Positions 25,752-36,111 of a stretch of DNA of 64,000 nucleotides are shown in pieces. The position numbers were made by a program, and so were the translations under genes. Numbering within the stretch: position 1 is the first letter of the stretch; each line of letters starts with the position of its first letter. Source of the DNA: Echiichthys vipera (Eukaryota > Chordata > Actinopteri > Perciformes > Trachinidae); contig OY829659.1 in assembly GCA_963691815.1 (NCBI GenBank), forward strand, positions 18,270,741 through 18,334,740. The letters run 5' to 3'. The notes beneath the pieces were generated by a model that was not told the DNA's origin, searched no databases, and saw nothing but the letters and a program-made list of their open reading frames with translations.

Positions 25752-26390
25752 CAGTGGCCTTCTTTGTCTGCTTTCATGGCTAAAATACAATAGATAACAA
25801 CCGAGTAGGCTACAGCAATCTTTACTATAACAATATAGCTGATTTTTTTTTACAGTAAGTGATGACCAGTTATTATGGATTGATGAGATATGATAGATTA
25901 ATGATCTAGTGCAAACAGCATAGGCTACACATAATCACAAAGAGTTGTAACACAACGGTATAAAGATAACCTATATAATGGTAATAAAGTTGATAGCCTG
26001 CAATCCAATATAAGACAACAACCCATGGCCTCAGAAAATACCGTATATTGACACACATGAAGTAAACAATTGCGCATATAGTAGCCTACTCTGTAGTTGT
26101 TTTTTACCAGTATGTTATCACTAGTAAAAAGTAGCTTCCATGTAACTGAAACTAAACGAGCTCCCAACAGACTTTGCTTGCTGTTTGGTGTCCTGAATAA
26201 TGAGCCATGGGTCATAAATGCCATGGGTCATAAATGCCAGTCCAAAACGCACTATCTCATATTGGGTTTTTTTTTCTAAGGGAAAACAGTGAAGCAGTCT
26301 ACTGGCTCCAGGAAGTCGTTCAAACTCACCTGGCAGCACGATCCCTCCCAGGAGAAGCAGAGGCCATATCCGATACATGGGATAAAACAT
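19713..26390 (-). CDS. mpzl2: Myelin protein zero-like 2 (epithelial V-like antigen)
   Basis: This is a single-pass Ig-superfamily adhesion protein of epithelia, also known from thymus and inner ear. Coding exons are 26390-26330, 22590-22421, 21627-21417, 21082-20914 and probably 19920-19713; all junctions are GT-AG and in phase. Order: signal peptide (residues 1 to about 26); V-type Ig domain with EAVNGTHVKLKC and GTYIC (C48-C125) and VSWNFRPL, as in mammalian MPZL2; TM about 152-174; basic FYRRK stop-transfer; cytoplasmic tail. Without the last exon, exon 4 reads into a TGA at 20912-20910 (204 aa). Splicing at the GTGAGG overlapping that stop joins in phase to an exon encoding SPEEAIHLTVV and a Glu/Asp-rich end (272 aa; human protein 215). 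The first four exons are secure; the fifth is inferred. MPZL3 is less likely: the Ig motifs fit MPZL2, although mammalian MPZL3 does have an acidic tail. Confidence 0.88.
21873..22216. repeat. Foldback MITE in mpzl2 intron 2
   Basis: The left end reads CATAGACTTTATATAAAGAT. The right end, reverse-complemented, reads CATAGATTGTATATAAAGAT. The interior contains 'caccagggggcgatcaagat', common in fish copies of this element. No transposase was seen. Target duplications are not clear. Confidence 0.7.
23930..24186 (-). repeat. tRNA-derived SINE copy 1 (mpzl2 intron 1)
   Basis: Read on the minus strand, it starts with GCTCAGTCCATAGGTGACT (A-box-like), then GGTTGCTGGTTGGAGTCCC (a damaged B box), and ends in GAATTGAATTTCCCCATTGC and a TTCTTC run. 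It closely matches the copy at 26970-27275. Confidence 0.75.
25725..25746. repeat. (AAT)n microsatellite
   Basis: A run of about seven AAT units lies in mpzl2 intron 1. Confidence 0.9.
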
Positions 26391-29088
26391 CTATAGGCTG
26401 CTGCTGCCTCAGCTCCGGCGGCTTAATTCCTCTGTAAAAGTCCCTTCATGAACTTGTATTGTACGGGGTCATGAGCGTTAATGTCACCGCAGACTGTCGG
26501 AGCCCAAAGAGCCTTCTTTGTGAATCTCCCCCTCGGTGTTGAAAATGTGAGTCACCGTGCTCCACACCTGGTGGGCGGGGCTTACTCCCTCCCCTCTTGC
26601 ATAACCTGTTGGCCTGCACAACCTGCCACTCAACACCTGAGCTGTTATTGTCCTATGAGGCCTGGATGTGTGGCTTTACAAACACGCGCATTCAACGCGT
26701 GTCTGATATTGAGAGCTGCTAACTGAGTTAAAGTTTGAATTGTAAAGTGAATTTTCTGCTGACTGGTACCATCTGGTGGCCACCTTATCGCAGCATTAAA
26801 CAAATGAGTGCTGTAGTCAAGTGTCATGGGCAAAAATGGAAAATGTGTCTACAAGTGATTTTGTCATAATACTAAATATCATCACTGTTACTTTAAGCAT
26901 GGCAATATATTGTCCCCTTCAGTTGTTTCTAGCTCAAGCTATATATTCCATCTGAATGCCTCTGAAGTCCCCCGAATGGGGAAATTCAATTTTCACTCTA
27001 TTATTTTTCATTTTACACACACACAGGCCCGAAATACACACACAAGCACAGACAGGACCTATAAACATGCAACCAATGGAGAGATGTTAGAGCGAGGGGG
27101 CTGCCAGTGACTGGCGCCCCGAGCAGTTGGGGGTTCGGTGCCTTGCTCAACAGGAGATGAACTGGCACCTCTCCAGCCACCAGTCCACACTCCATTTATG
27201 GTCCACACAGGGACTCGAACCAGCAACCCTCCGGTTCCCAGCCCAGTCACCTATGGACTGAGCTGTACGGCACTATGGCAAGTTTTGAAAAGATAGATGT
27301 TTCTGTCACTGCCAATTGTTTGACCAGAAAGTGTGGGTATTTCATTTTGCTAATATGTTCAGTTATCAAACACCTGAATATGACATGTCTCTAAATGTTG
27401 AATTCCAAATATTTTATTCAGAGATCCCTACCAGATATGTTTAAGACATATACAAAAATATTGGACATAGTTGGATATGGAAATTTGAGTTGCCAAATAA
27501 TTACACTTGCCAAATAATTACACTCAAACAACAATGGCAGCTGCCACTCCTTGGCTCGAGGGGGAAATATAAATGTTCATTTTTTTTTTTTAAATAAATG
27601 TATGGAATTAGTCTGTGTCAATTTGTATAGATTATTCTATTATTTAATACATATGAATTAACTACAAATGAAAATCAGAACAACACAATCGATTTCTCTA
27701 GATATTATTATTATTTCCCCCCTCCATATCTTGAAATGTGATATCTCCTGACGGACAGAGGTCAGAGCTGGGTCCTTATGTTATAGCAGATTTTTTTTTT
27801 TTTTTTTTGCTAAGCTAATTTACTAAAATTAATGGGTAGCAAAGAACTTTAGAATCTTTTTTTATTTAAATAAAAAACAAGGCATGTGATGGGTCCAATG
27901 CTGGAGGGAGAAAGACCAGGTGGTGAAGGTGGGATTCAGGCTGTTAACCAGGCTGTTAGCCTCTCCAGCACCTGAGCCAGGGAACAGGAAGACGGAGACT
28001 ACATGCATGGAGGCTGAGAACTCGTCCCCACCAATTTCTCAGATTGAAATAGCTGAATCAGACTTGGACACTTGAGATGAAGAACGTGGAGGAGGAGAAA
28101 AACATCATGTTGGCTCTGACACAACTCAACACCACATCTGTCGCCTTTTCAGAGGTCATACAACTATTTTGCAGCAACAATTCCATTTTCCACCGCATAA
28201 AACAAAAGATTCTTCTCTGTTTTATAAAGAGTCAAAACCTACCTGTGGACCACGATGGGACCACTTAGATGACAGGCTAACACACCTTATGTTATTGGCT
28301 GTTTAGCCTGCTGTCGTAAAATCACTGGACCCAGATGAACTTGTCAATGACTTTGCCGGTGTTAACCATTGATGGATTAATTATGAAAGTTCATCTTAAG
28401 GCAAGATACATCTTATTAATGTATTTTAAAAAATATGATTTCTCTTTTCTTCTCCCTCCCTCCCTCTCCTCTTTGCATTTAGACATTAAAAAAAGTAAAA
28501 TGAAGTGAACAGAATGAGTGAAATTGTGTTTGTCAGAAAGGCTATTACTGCTCTCTAACCCTGCCGCTTGTTATCCATGACTGTATTGATTGATTGACGT
28601 GCTTAGTAAAGTGTTTGTGTCCATAGTTATGTTAGCAGGATGTAGAGACTGTATTTGAAAAAGTTCAAATTTCCCTAACCACACAGAGAAGCTACATAGC
28701 AGACTTGTCACTTTTGTTATGATTATTTGCTGGGCATGTATACTGATTGATACTGCAGTTAAGTCATGTGACTAGTAAACTTGCCATACCTTAGCTTTGG
28801 CGCCACTGCCCCACTCCCCTGCACCAGTCATTTCTACCACAAAGGCATGGACTGGTCATATGGCTCTTCACCTATAGAGGGGAAAAAGGGAGGGAGACCA
28901 CGTTAGGGAACAATAGCTGTCTCCGATAAAAACTATGGCTCACTAAGCTGATAGTCAATTCCTGCCCTCGGCCTCAAAGTTTATCCCCAAGAAGTTGCTG
29001 TCAATGCCCATCCACTGGGAACCAACATTTACACATGGTTTTGTGAATATCAAAGTGTCATTAGGGATGAACAATAGCCTACTTGCAG
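26391..29088. other. mpzl2 5' flank and spacer
   Basis: Upstream of the mpzl2 start (26390) there is no clear TATA box; the promoter should lie within the first few hundred bases. One SINE occupies 26970-27275 and a long T run lies at about 27791-27808. Near 28.0-28.3 kb a broken, stop-containing stretch resembles a decayed coding sequence, but I cannot assign it. No intact exon was seen. Confidence 0.55.
26970..27275 (-). repeat. tRNA-derived SINE copy 2
   Basis: Minus-strand reading begins CAGCTCAGTCCATAGGTGAC (A-box-like), followed by TTGCTGGTTCGAGTCCCTGT, which contains a perfect GGTTCGAGTCC B box. The body includes AACCCCCAACTGCTCGGGGC. The element ends near GAATTTCCCCATTCGGG. This is the most complete of the three copies seen. 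Confidence 0.85.
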
Positions 29089-29299
29089 CCTTGTTGATGA
29101 CTCTGAGGACATCCTCTCCATCGAAGCTGTCTATGTTGGGTGGGTTGTGCACATGGCAGGTGTAAGTGCCACTAAAGGTATGTGGCACTTTCTTCAGGGG
29201 GATGGAGGTATCGTAGTTCATAACATCCCCTGACCACACCACGTGGTGTTTAAAACGCCCTGGAGGCAGAGGATATGGCTTCTCAATATGAAAGTATGT
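29089..29299 (-). pseudogene. Lone mpzl2-like Ig exon, changed splice donor
   Basis: An open 70-codon frame encodes the second half of a V-type Ig domain (PPGRFKHHVVWSGDVM, then SGTYTCHVHNPPNID). It aligns with mpzl2 exon 3 at about half of its residues and is exactly the same length, 211 nt. The acceptor TTTTAG is present and the phase matches. The two bases where mpzl2 exon 3 has its GT donor are CT here. A weak in-phase GTAGGC lies 6 nt further on and would lengthen the exon. I found no signal, first-half Ig, TM or tail exon within several kb on this strand. It is most likely a relic of an mpzl2 or mpzl3-type paralogue; a gene with distant exons cannot be excluded. Confidence 0.7.
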
Positions 29300-30363
29300 C
29301 TAAAACACACACAAAATCCACAGTCTCATTTGCACGCGATGTAGTGTATTTAGTAAAGATAAATCACATTGAAACACAATAAAAACATATTTAGAAAAAC
29401 AGAACTTACAAATCACAGAAGCTCGCCACAACTGAAAAACGATTGCTTACCTTAAAAAAGAAAACATGTTGATGAGGCTCAAGTAGGTACAGTAGTTAAG
29501 AAATGTGGTCTCATGCTGATCTGGTTCAGTTTTTAGTTCAGATTTAAGGAAAAGTGACATAAACAAGCATGTCCACATGTTAAAAAAAAAAAGCTAGAAA
29601 AAAAGAAGTTGATATTTCCTGTGTTTCTAGGGTACGAGAATGCAGCATCTGATCTAACGTGACCACCATGATGCATTGCGGTCAGATACCATGGTAACAG
29701 GATGACCCACGAGCGAAAGTGAGAAGTCACTGTCACAGTCTCACTTAGACGTATCTTTCTTCCATAGCTGCCTGACAACCACCGGAATAACCTCAAATCA
29801 CGTCGTTATCGCAATAAAACGGCCGTGAAGTTCGGTTTTTGTCGCATTTCTAAACCAACGTCTCACCCATGATCCATTGCGGGAGCAGCGGATGGACGGT
29901 TCCCTTGCCCTGTGTTTCACCTCTCAGGTTAAAGAGCACCTGAAGCTGCGTCAGCCTCAACGACAACCTCGAAGATTCAGAGTGTTTATTGTCATGTGAA
30001 CAGTAAAGGAAACATGTCCACAGGATGCCAAACAAAGTGCAAAATAAAGAAAAAGTTAAGTATACAGATATACAGATACCTTGTGGCCAATCATTAGTTC
30101 TTTGAAAATAATGAAACAAGCACAATCTCTCCTCAATGCTTACAAGGAGATTAAGGGGTTTCAGGAACCCCCTAACTACTACTACAAAATCATTTAGATT
30201 CACCTTTATTATTTATTTATATATTAACTTTCACTTATTATTATTTTCTATTCACTTTCATTTGTTACATTTCATTTCTTTATGCAATTTAAGTTATCAT
30301 TTTAATCCAGTGTGCCTTGTATGTATGTTGAGAGGTGATATTGTAAATCATTCCTTTTCAATA

Positions 30364-30414
<51 letters not shown>
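30364..30414. repeat. (TA)n microsatellite
   Basis: About 25 TA units with one ACAT interruption near the left end. It is probably length-variable and prone to cruciform formation. Confidence 0.95.
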
Positions 30415-30419
<5 letters not shown>

Positions 30420-30486
30420 GGTAGTAGTGTTTTGTTTATGCCACAGTGTTTAAGCGTATGGCCTTGAAAATAGTTTGACTTTGAGA

Positions 30487-30832
30487 TTCATTCATTCATT
30501 CATCTTGAACCGCTTGTCCCTAACGGGGTCGCGGGGGGCTGGAGCCGATCCCAGCTGACATCGGGCGTGAGGCGGGGTACACCCTGGACTGGACACCAGT
30601 CTATCGCAGGGCACATAGAGATGAACAGAGACAGACAACCATTCACACCTACGGGCAATTTTAGAGTCATCAATGAACCTAACACGAGCATGTCTTTGGA
30701 CTGTGGGAGGAACCCGGAGAAAACCCACGCAGACACATGGGGAACATGCAAACTCCACACAGAAGGACCCCAGTCGGGATTCGAACCAGGAACCCTCTCG
30801 CTGTGAGGCGACAGCGCTAACCACCACCGTGT
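30487..30832 (-). repeat. Nearly full-length V-SINE-type SINE
   Basis: Minus-strand reading gives a tRNA-like head (GTGGTTAGCGCTGTCGCC as A box; CTGGTTCGAATCCCG with a perfect B box). The conserved V core follows (GGAGTTTGCATGTTCC and CCTCCCACAGTCCAAAGACA), then a 3' part with GGGATCGGCTCCAGCCCCCC and a tail of ATGA units. This is the standard layout of vertebrate V-SINEs. Confidence 0.88.
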
Positions 30833-31436
30833 CGAGATTTTATGCAGTAATTAATGATTGGCTGCCTGACAGTCAATGCTCAGGGCAAAATCACAGTATC
30901 TGTACCTCGCCGCAGTGCCTCTATGGTTACAGCCTCTATGGTAACAGTGAACGGCAGCGGACCGGCGCTCTCCTCGTGAATACTCTCTCTGGTGTGCCTT
31001 TTTTTGACAAGGCTATTGAAAGGAGGCTGGGCTAAAAAAAAAAAAAAAAAGCTTCGGGGTATAACGCATGCGCAATGGAACTGGAGCTGCGCTGTTGGAG
31101 GGTTTCAGCAAATAGCTCAGGTGATCTTTGGGTGCCGTTTTCTTTCTTTCATTTTTAATTTTTTAAGATCTTTCTTGATAACAAAAAGAAGTTAAACAGT
31201 GATAAAATCAGTCTTACACCAATCAAGTATGAGTACTTTCCAGAACAGAGTCAAGGACCTTAAACATGCTTTTAATTGTTCTATGAAACCAGATGGAGCT
31301 ACCTATGAAGAAATGATCCATCAGAGAGGATGAGACATTTGTCAAACTCAATAGTCCATAGTAACCACCAATTTGATGACTTTCATTAAAGCATAACTAT
31401 TAAATGATCCTTTGGTAGGGAGGATTCCTAGATAGA

Positions 31437-31978
31437 TTGTGTCTGGGTGGAAAGGTTCTCGAGGAACGTCCATGTAACAATGCTCATATCAGAGGTGTAA
31501 TGACTTCTACTCAAAGGCAGCGTCCTATTTCCTACCATCGTTGGAAAGTAGTGTTTCCGAACATTAGCAGGGACATTTGGACTGAATTCAATACATTTTT
31601 GTCCTCAATAAGGTTAAAGAAAATCATATTCACATTTAACACAGATATTACCAATGCAATGACTTTATTCCTAAATTTAGACCTGATGTTTCCCCTGTAT
31701 GTTCCTTCTGTAAAGAGGAGGTTGAGTGATTGTCTCATTTATTTTATGCTTGTACTCATTCATTTAACGTCTGGACTCAAACTCTTTTTATTAATCTTGG
31801 AAACTCCTAAACTCTTGGTTCCTATAACAGAATATATGGTCTTGCTTTTGAACGTAGAGTCGCACAACAAGGAAGTTCATTCAAAAATTGCTGTGTGTAA
31901 GTTTATGTCTATACTTTCTCCATGTACTTTTATTTATGTTGTAATGTAATATTATTGCTAATAAAGTTTGTTAAGTAA
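31437..31978 (+). mobile_element. Degenerate LINE 3' fragment (L1/Tx1-like)
   Basis: One frame encodes CSFCKEE at 31700-31720, then a stop at 31727-31729, then LSHLFYAC to 31753. This is the CCHC pattern (C-x2-C ... H-x4-C) that follows the reverse transcriptase of L1-like LINEs. Another frame upstream reads HRWKVVFPNISRDIWTE, so at least one frameshift is present. The element ends with AATAAAGTTTG and an A-rich tail. A 170-residue open frame covering the same stretch is mostly out of frame with the recognisable part. Confidence 0.65.
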
Positions 31979-32099
31979 AAATACCCATAGGTCTCTTTTC
32001 TTACAGTCTATGGCTTCGGGCGCAGACATGTTTTTGTGGTGTCCCAGCCTCCTTCCATTGGCCCTGCTTCTTGACACACCTTTTGTTGTCTGGTCGGCT

Positions 32100-32223
32100 A
32101 ACGTTAGAGCGGTTGCTAGTAAGCATCAACCGCTTCAACTACCCGCCAGCGCAGTCCGTTGGGGCTAAAATAGTTACGTTTGAAGCCGAGGGAGCCGAGA
32201 AACGTGGGCCGACACCCTGCCAG
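32100..32223 (+). other. pafah1b2: Probable non-coding first exon of pafah1b2
   Basis: A strong donor CAG/GTAATG lies at 32221-32229. The start codon then sits one base inside the next exon (acceptor CTGCAG/GATG at 32621-32630), so an upstream 5' UTR exon is required. The exon's left edge and the transcription start are guesses. The region has some CpG sites but no TATA box. Confidence 0.5.
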
Positions 32224-32627
32224 GTAATGTATCTTGTATATTAAGAAAAAAAACATTTTCTGGACATGTTCATATGAACGTGTCAAACGTTAGGTATGAG
32301 ATGAAGCCAGCACAGCCTCCATGGGAGCTAACTTAGCTAATAAGCTAACGTCAGATAAACAGTAACCTAGCGGGTTTAATGCTCTGTGATGCATAAAGTG
32401 AAAGTCGCCAGCATCCGTATTAGGCCAGTTAAGTCTGTCTGCTGTTGAAACGATAAGCTGCTGCATCTCAGCAATAGTTACTGCTAGCTGCTGGTGCTGA
32501 TGCTTTCCTCTTTACACCGTAGCACCAAAACAACACCGGCCCCGTCTCTTCTGACAAGTCCCTGTAAGTTTGGCTTTACTAGTATTGTGTCATCCATGTG
32601 TGAATAAGTGATGTTGTCTCCTGCAGG

Positions 32628-35600
32628 ATGAGTGGTGATGCATTGAACCCAGCTGCAGTGGCTCAGCCAGTAGAAGATGTACAAGGAGATGAGCGGTGGA
32701 TGTCACAGGTTGGTGTAGGTTTTTATTAGTGTCAGAAAGTATCATTTGGAAATGATAAAGGAAAAAAAAACACGAGATTGGTTCCTTATGTATAATGCAT
32801 TTTACTGCCTGGAAGATTTACTTTAATTCTCTAAAAGGTTTGTTATCTTTTTGGGCTTATTGCTTCCCCATTGCATTAGTTGCATGAGTTTTAAATTAAC
32901 AAAAACTTGACACGTATTAGATAATTATATGTTCTTAACGTAGCTTCAGATGGTATACATTTGAGTGGTTAAGTGGTCTATATTAAGCTTATTAAATATG
33001 CAGAGGACACCATCCCACTGCCTTACTCTTCCCACACCAACGGCATACATATTAAGCATGAAAGCTTGTGTCATTTAAGATAAGTTTCACATGTGTACGT
33101 AAGCTCATGTTATTGACATGTAAATCACCCCACTTTGTAAGAATTTCTGGCATTCTTCTTAGATTGTTTTATTTGTTCATCTGCGCCCAATTGAGACACA
33201 TTTTATATGCCACCAATTATGCTTGAATATTGCATTTGACTCCTGATTTTATGTGTTCGTGAAAAGGCTGTGATCCTGAGGCTCATGTGTTGTTAATGCT
33301 TTAATGATATTCTCAATAATATTCGTTCCAGATGTGGGGTAAAGATTGATGTAAATGGTCATGCTCTTACACTGTAACCACTCTTAAGACTTGTATTTCT
33401 TTCAGAGCACCACTTTATCTAGCTTGTTTAGTGTGACCCCCCCTGGTAGGTTTACCTGGTTTGTAATCCTCCAAAGCTAATGAGACTGAGACAGTCTGCT
33501 TTACTCCGATCTCTCCTTCAGATGGGGCAACTGACATTTCCTGTCATGTGATGAGCTTGCATGATTTTGTCTCTCTCAGAAGGCTAACGACAATTATCCT
33601 AAGATTTAGAAACTCATCACACAGAGGCATTAACTCAGACTGAATAGGGGAAATTGTATTGTTTTCTGTGAATTAATAGTTATTTTAATGTAATTTATCT
33701 TTCCCTTCTCTCACATTTTTGGACGGCATTACAAGCTCTATTGTGAAAAAGCTGTGTTGTTTTGTTTTTTTACAGCACATAAGATTTGTGCAGGAGTGTA
33801 AGGATGCTGAACCAGATGTGCTTTTTGTGGGGGATTCTATGATCCAACTAATGCAGCAGTATGAGGTGAGGCAAGATATGTACCTTTCTAAACCTCTTCA
33901 TTTGACTCCTCACATGACACGAGCATCTTAATTTAGCTTTTTCCTGAATGTCATTTTTTTCAGTAACTACTTTAGATAAACAGTGTTAATGTACATACAT
34001 TTATGGTGCCTCATTACTGTTCCTATACAGTACTGGTATCCATATCACTGTAATGCATCTTGTTACTGATTGACATGCTTTGCTTGGATGAACATCAGTG
34101 AGTTTAATATAAGTCACCAACCAAGATTTCCATATGAAATGCAGATTTCCGGTTTCCTGTCCACAGGTCTGGAGGGAGTTATTCTCCCCTCTTCATGCGC
34201 TCAACTTTGGCATTGCAGGGGACACCACCTGTAATGTGCTGTGGAGGCTACAGAACGGGGAGCTGGAGAACATCCGTCCCAAGGTCAGATGAGCCTGCTG
34301 AGATCTTCTATTGTTCTGTTTATTTACCTCTCACATACATTCTTTTACATTTCAGATGCAGAAGAAACTCTCTGCATACACATTGTCCTTCTGTTATCCG
34401 CATCTCTTACAAAAATAAATGTTTGCCGCTCTTGCAAAAATCTGAGGCATAGCTATGTTCCCCAGGTCCTATGTTCCCCGCTTTGTATGTGACATCGGAC
34501 CCTTCGATGTTCTCCGCTTTTCACAGAAAGGCTCCTATGTTCCCCGGTCTGTTATTTTTTCCACTATCAGCTCCAAATTCCACTGCAAATAGGCCTATGT
34601 AGACCCTAATCCTACCCCATAAGCCTGACCCTAGCCCTAACAAAATGCTGAATTGAATCAGAGAAGGTGAAGGCCCATACGACCGGGGAACATCGGACCC
34701 TTTTGGGAGAACATAGGGAAGACCCCTGAAGAACCTCCATTCAGCTGTACCTGACCTCCTTATATTGTTGGATGTAGCAGGAGCAAGTTGCCTGATGGTC
34801 CATGATTATCAGAGAGGAGAGTTTGCTTATCGGCTGTTATATTGATGTAATCATTGGGAACTGCTTGCATTGCTCTCCCATCACCCAGATATCAAGCCAT
34901 GAAAACTCATTTTCTCAAAACAACTAACAGGATGTTGCTTTATAACTGTATGTCATGCTTTGATCACACTTCTGGAGATTAAAATGTTTTCATTGAAAGT
35001 GAAAAAAGCTTCTGTCTGTGGTCTTGACCAGGTGGTGGTGTTGTGGGTAGGAACCAACAATTACCAACACACAGCCGAGCAAGTTGCAGGAGGAATACTT
35101 GCTATTGCGCAGCTGCTCACCTCCCGCCTCCCCAGGGCAAAGATAGTAGTACTGGTAAGTAATTTGTTGTATGTCTTGTCTTTTGTATCACCTTTTCAAA
35201 AGTTTTTTTAATGTGGTTTTCCAACATAGAAAGTAAAACATTTAAAAAAAAAAACTCAGAGTATGGGCTGTAAGCACAACTGCTCTATCTCCCTTGTTGA
35301 GTAATTCTGCACCAGCCTTCCCCTCACCCATCGCTGCATGTGCTAGCGTAAGGTATTGGAAAACCATGTTTTTACAAAATATTAATCATAGCAGAGTCGT
35401 TTTTAAATACCGGTACTTTAAAATGTGTCTGGAAAGGGATTTTAGCTATTACTCTCCTTTCGTTACACAAGACACTCAATACTTAAAGATCTACACACAC
35501 TTTTTTTTAAATTTATGTCATACTTATATTTTTATATTTGAACTTTTACCCTTTATATTTTATTTTAATGTTTACACTTATTTTTGCCAACCTGCATTTA

Positions 35601-36111
35601 ACTGCACATATTGACAAATAACTCCTTATGGCTTAAGAGGCCATAAACAGAAGAAAACACATTTTTGAGTGGAGAAGGGACTTTTATAGGCCAGTTTTAT
35701 AGAGTCAAAGTCAGGCTCTCTCTCTCTCTCTTTCTTTAATGAAAAACAACCAACTAAAATCCAAACTATAAAGATTTAACTCTCACCACATTCACCTTAA
35801 TAAATGGATCACAATGTTCTTGTGGCTCTCAGGGTTTGTTGCCTCGAGGGGAGAGACCCAACCTTCTAAGGGAGAAGAACGCGGCGGTAAATGCATTGCT
35901 GCACACCTGGCTGCCCCGTCTGCGCCAGGCTCAGGTCCTGGATGTGAGCGGGGAGTTTGTTCACTCTGATGGAGCCATCAGCCCACAGGACATGTTTGAC
36001 TTCCTCCACCTGACGTCGACGGGTTACCGCGCCATAGCGAAGCCCCTCAGTGACCTGCTGCTTCAGATACTGGAGGAGACGCCGGAGGAGAGACGGGCAT
36101 CGCTGGTTTGA
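32628..36111 (+). CDS. pafah1b2: PAF-acetylhydrolase 1b catalytic subunit 2
   Basis: This is a cytosolic SGNH-type hydrolase that removes the acetyl group of platelet-activating factor. It forms dimers and binds PAFAH1B1 (LIS1). Coding exons are 32628-32708, 33776-33865, 34167-34283, 35032-35154 and 35833-36111; all junctions are GT-AG, in phase 0, giving 229 aa, the same as human PAFAH1B2. The catalytic triad is visible: nucleophile S48 in FVGDSM, and D193 and H196 in DFLHLT. Oxyanion-hole blocks are NFGIAGDTT and WVGTNN. VQGDERWMSQH near the N-terminus and LEETPEE at the C-terminus fit the B2 rather than the B3 paralogue. The start is the first ATG after the acceptor and aligns with the mammalian start. 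Human has GIGG where this has GIAG. The adjacent tagln supports the call. Confidence 0.97.
34440..34735. repeat. Repeat with ATGTTCCCC motifs in pafah1b2 intron
   Basis: Several CTATGTTCCCC words lie on the left and GGGGAACATCGGACCC with GAGAACATAGGG on the right, so the ends are partly inverted. The middle holds ACCCTAATCC and ACCCTAGCCCTAAC, which resemble degenerate telomeric repeats. The block lies between the pafah1b2 exons at 34283 and 35032. The family is not assigned. Confidence 0.55.
35716..35732. repeat. Short (CT)n run
   Basis: A run of about eight CT units lies 100 bp upstream of the last pafah1b2 exon. Confidence 0.85.

Larger units (their letters stand above)
29300..32099. other. 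Repeat-rich spacer before pafah1b2
   Basis: No protein-coding exon was seen. The stretch is made of an AT microsatellite, a nearly full-length V-SINE, an A run at about 31035-31051 and a LINE fragment, listed separately. The frames in 29.5-30.2 kb have no family resemblance. Confidence 0.6.

Noticed and set aside
26970..27275. Possible functional tRNA gene
   Set aside because: A and B boxes are present but the body continues into a dispersed repeat with two other copies in the window; it is a SINE head.
23930..27275. Possible CRISPR-like or regularly spaced repeats
   Set aside because: The repeated units are two dispersed SINE copies 3 kb apart, not a regular array.
28077..28268. Short open frame with KNVEEEKNIM start
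   Set aside because: It lies in a stretch broken by stops on both sides, with no recognisable family or splice context.
31437..31949. 170-residue plus-strand open frame as a possible gene
   Set aside because: It overlaps a LINE remnant whose recognisable zinc motif lies in another frame; it has no exon or signal structure of its own.
32628..36111. Assignment as pafah1b3
   Set aside because: The N-terminal and C-terminal motifs (VQGDERWMSQH, LEETPEE) and the 229-aa length fit PAFAH1B2 better, and tagln lies nearby as in human.
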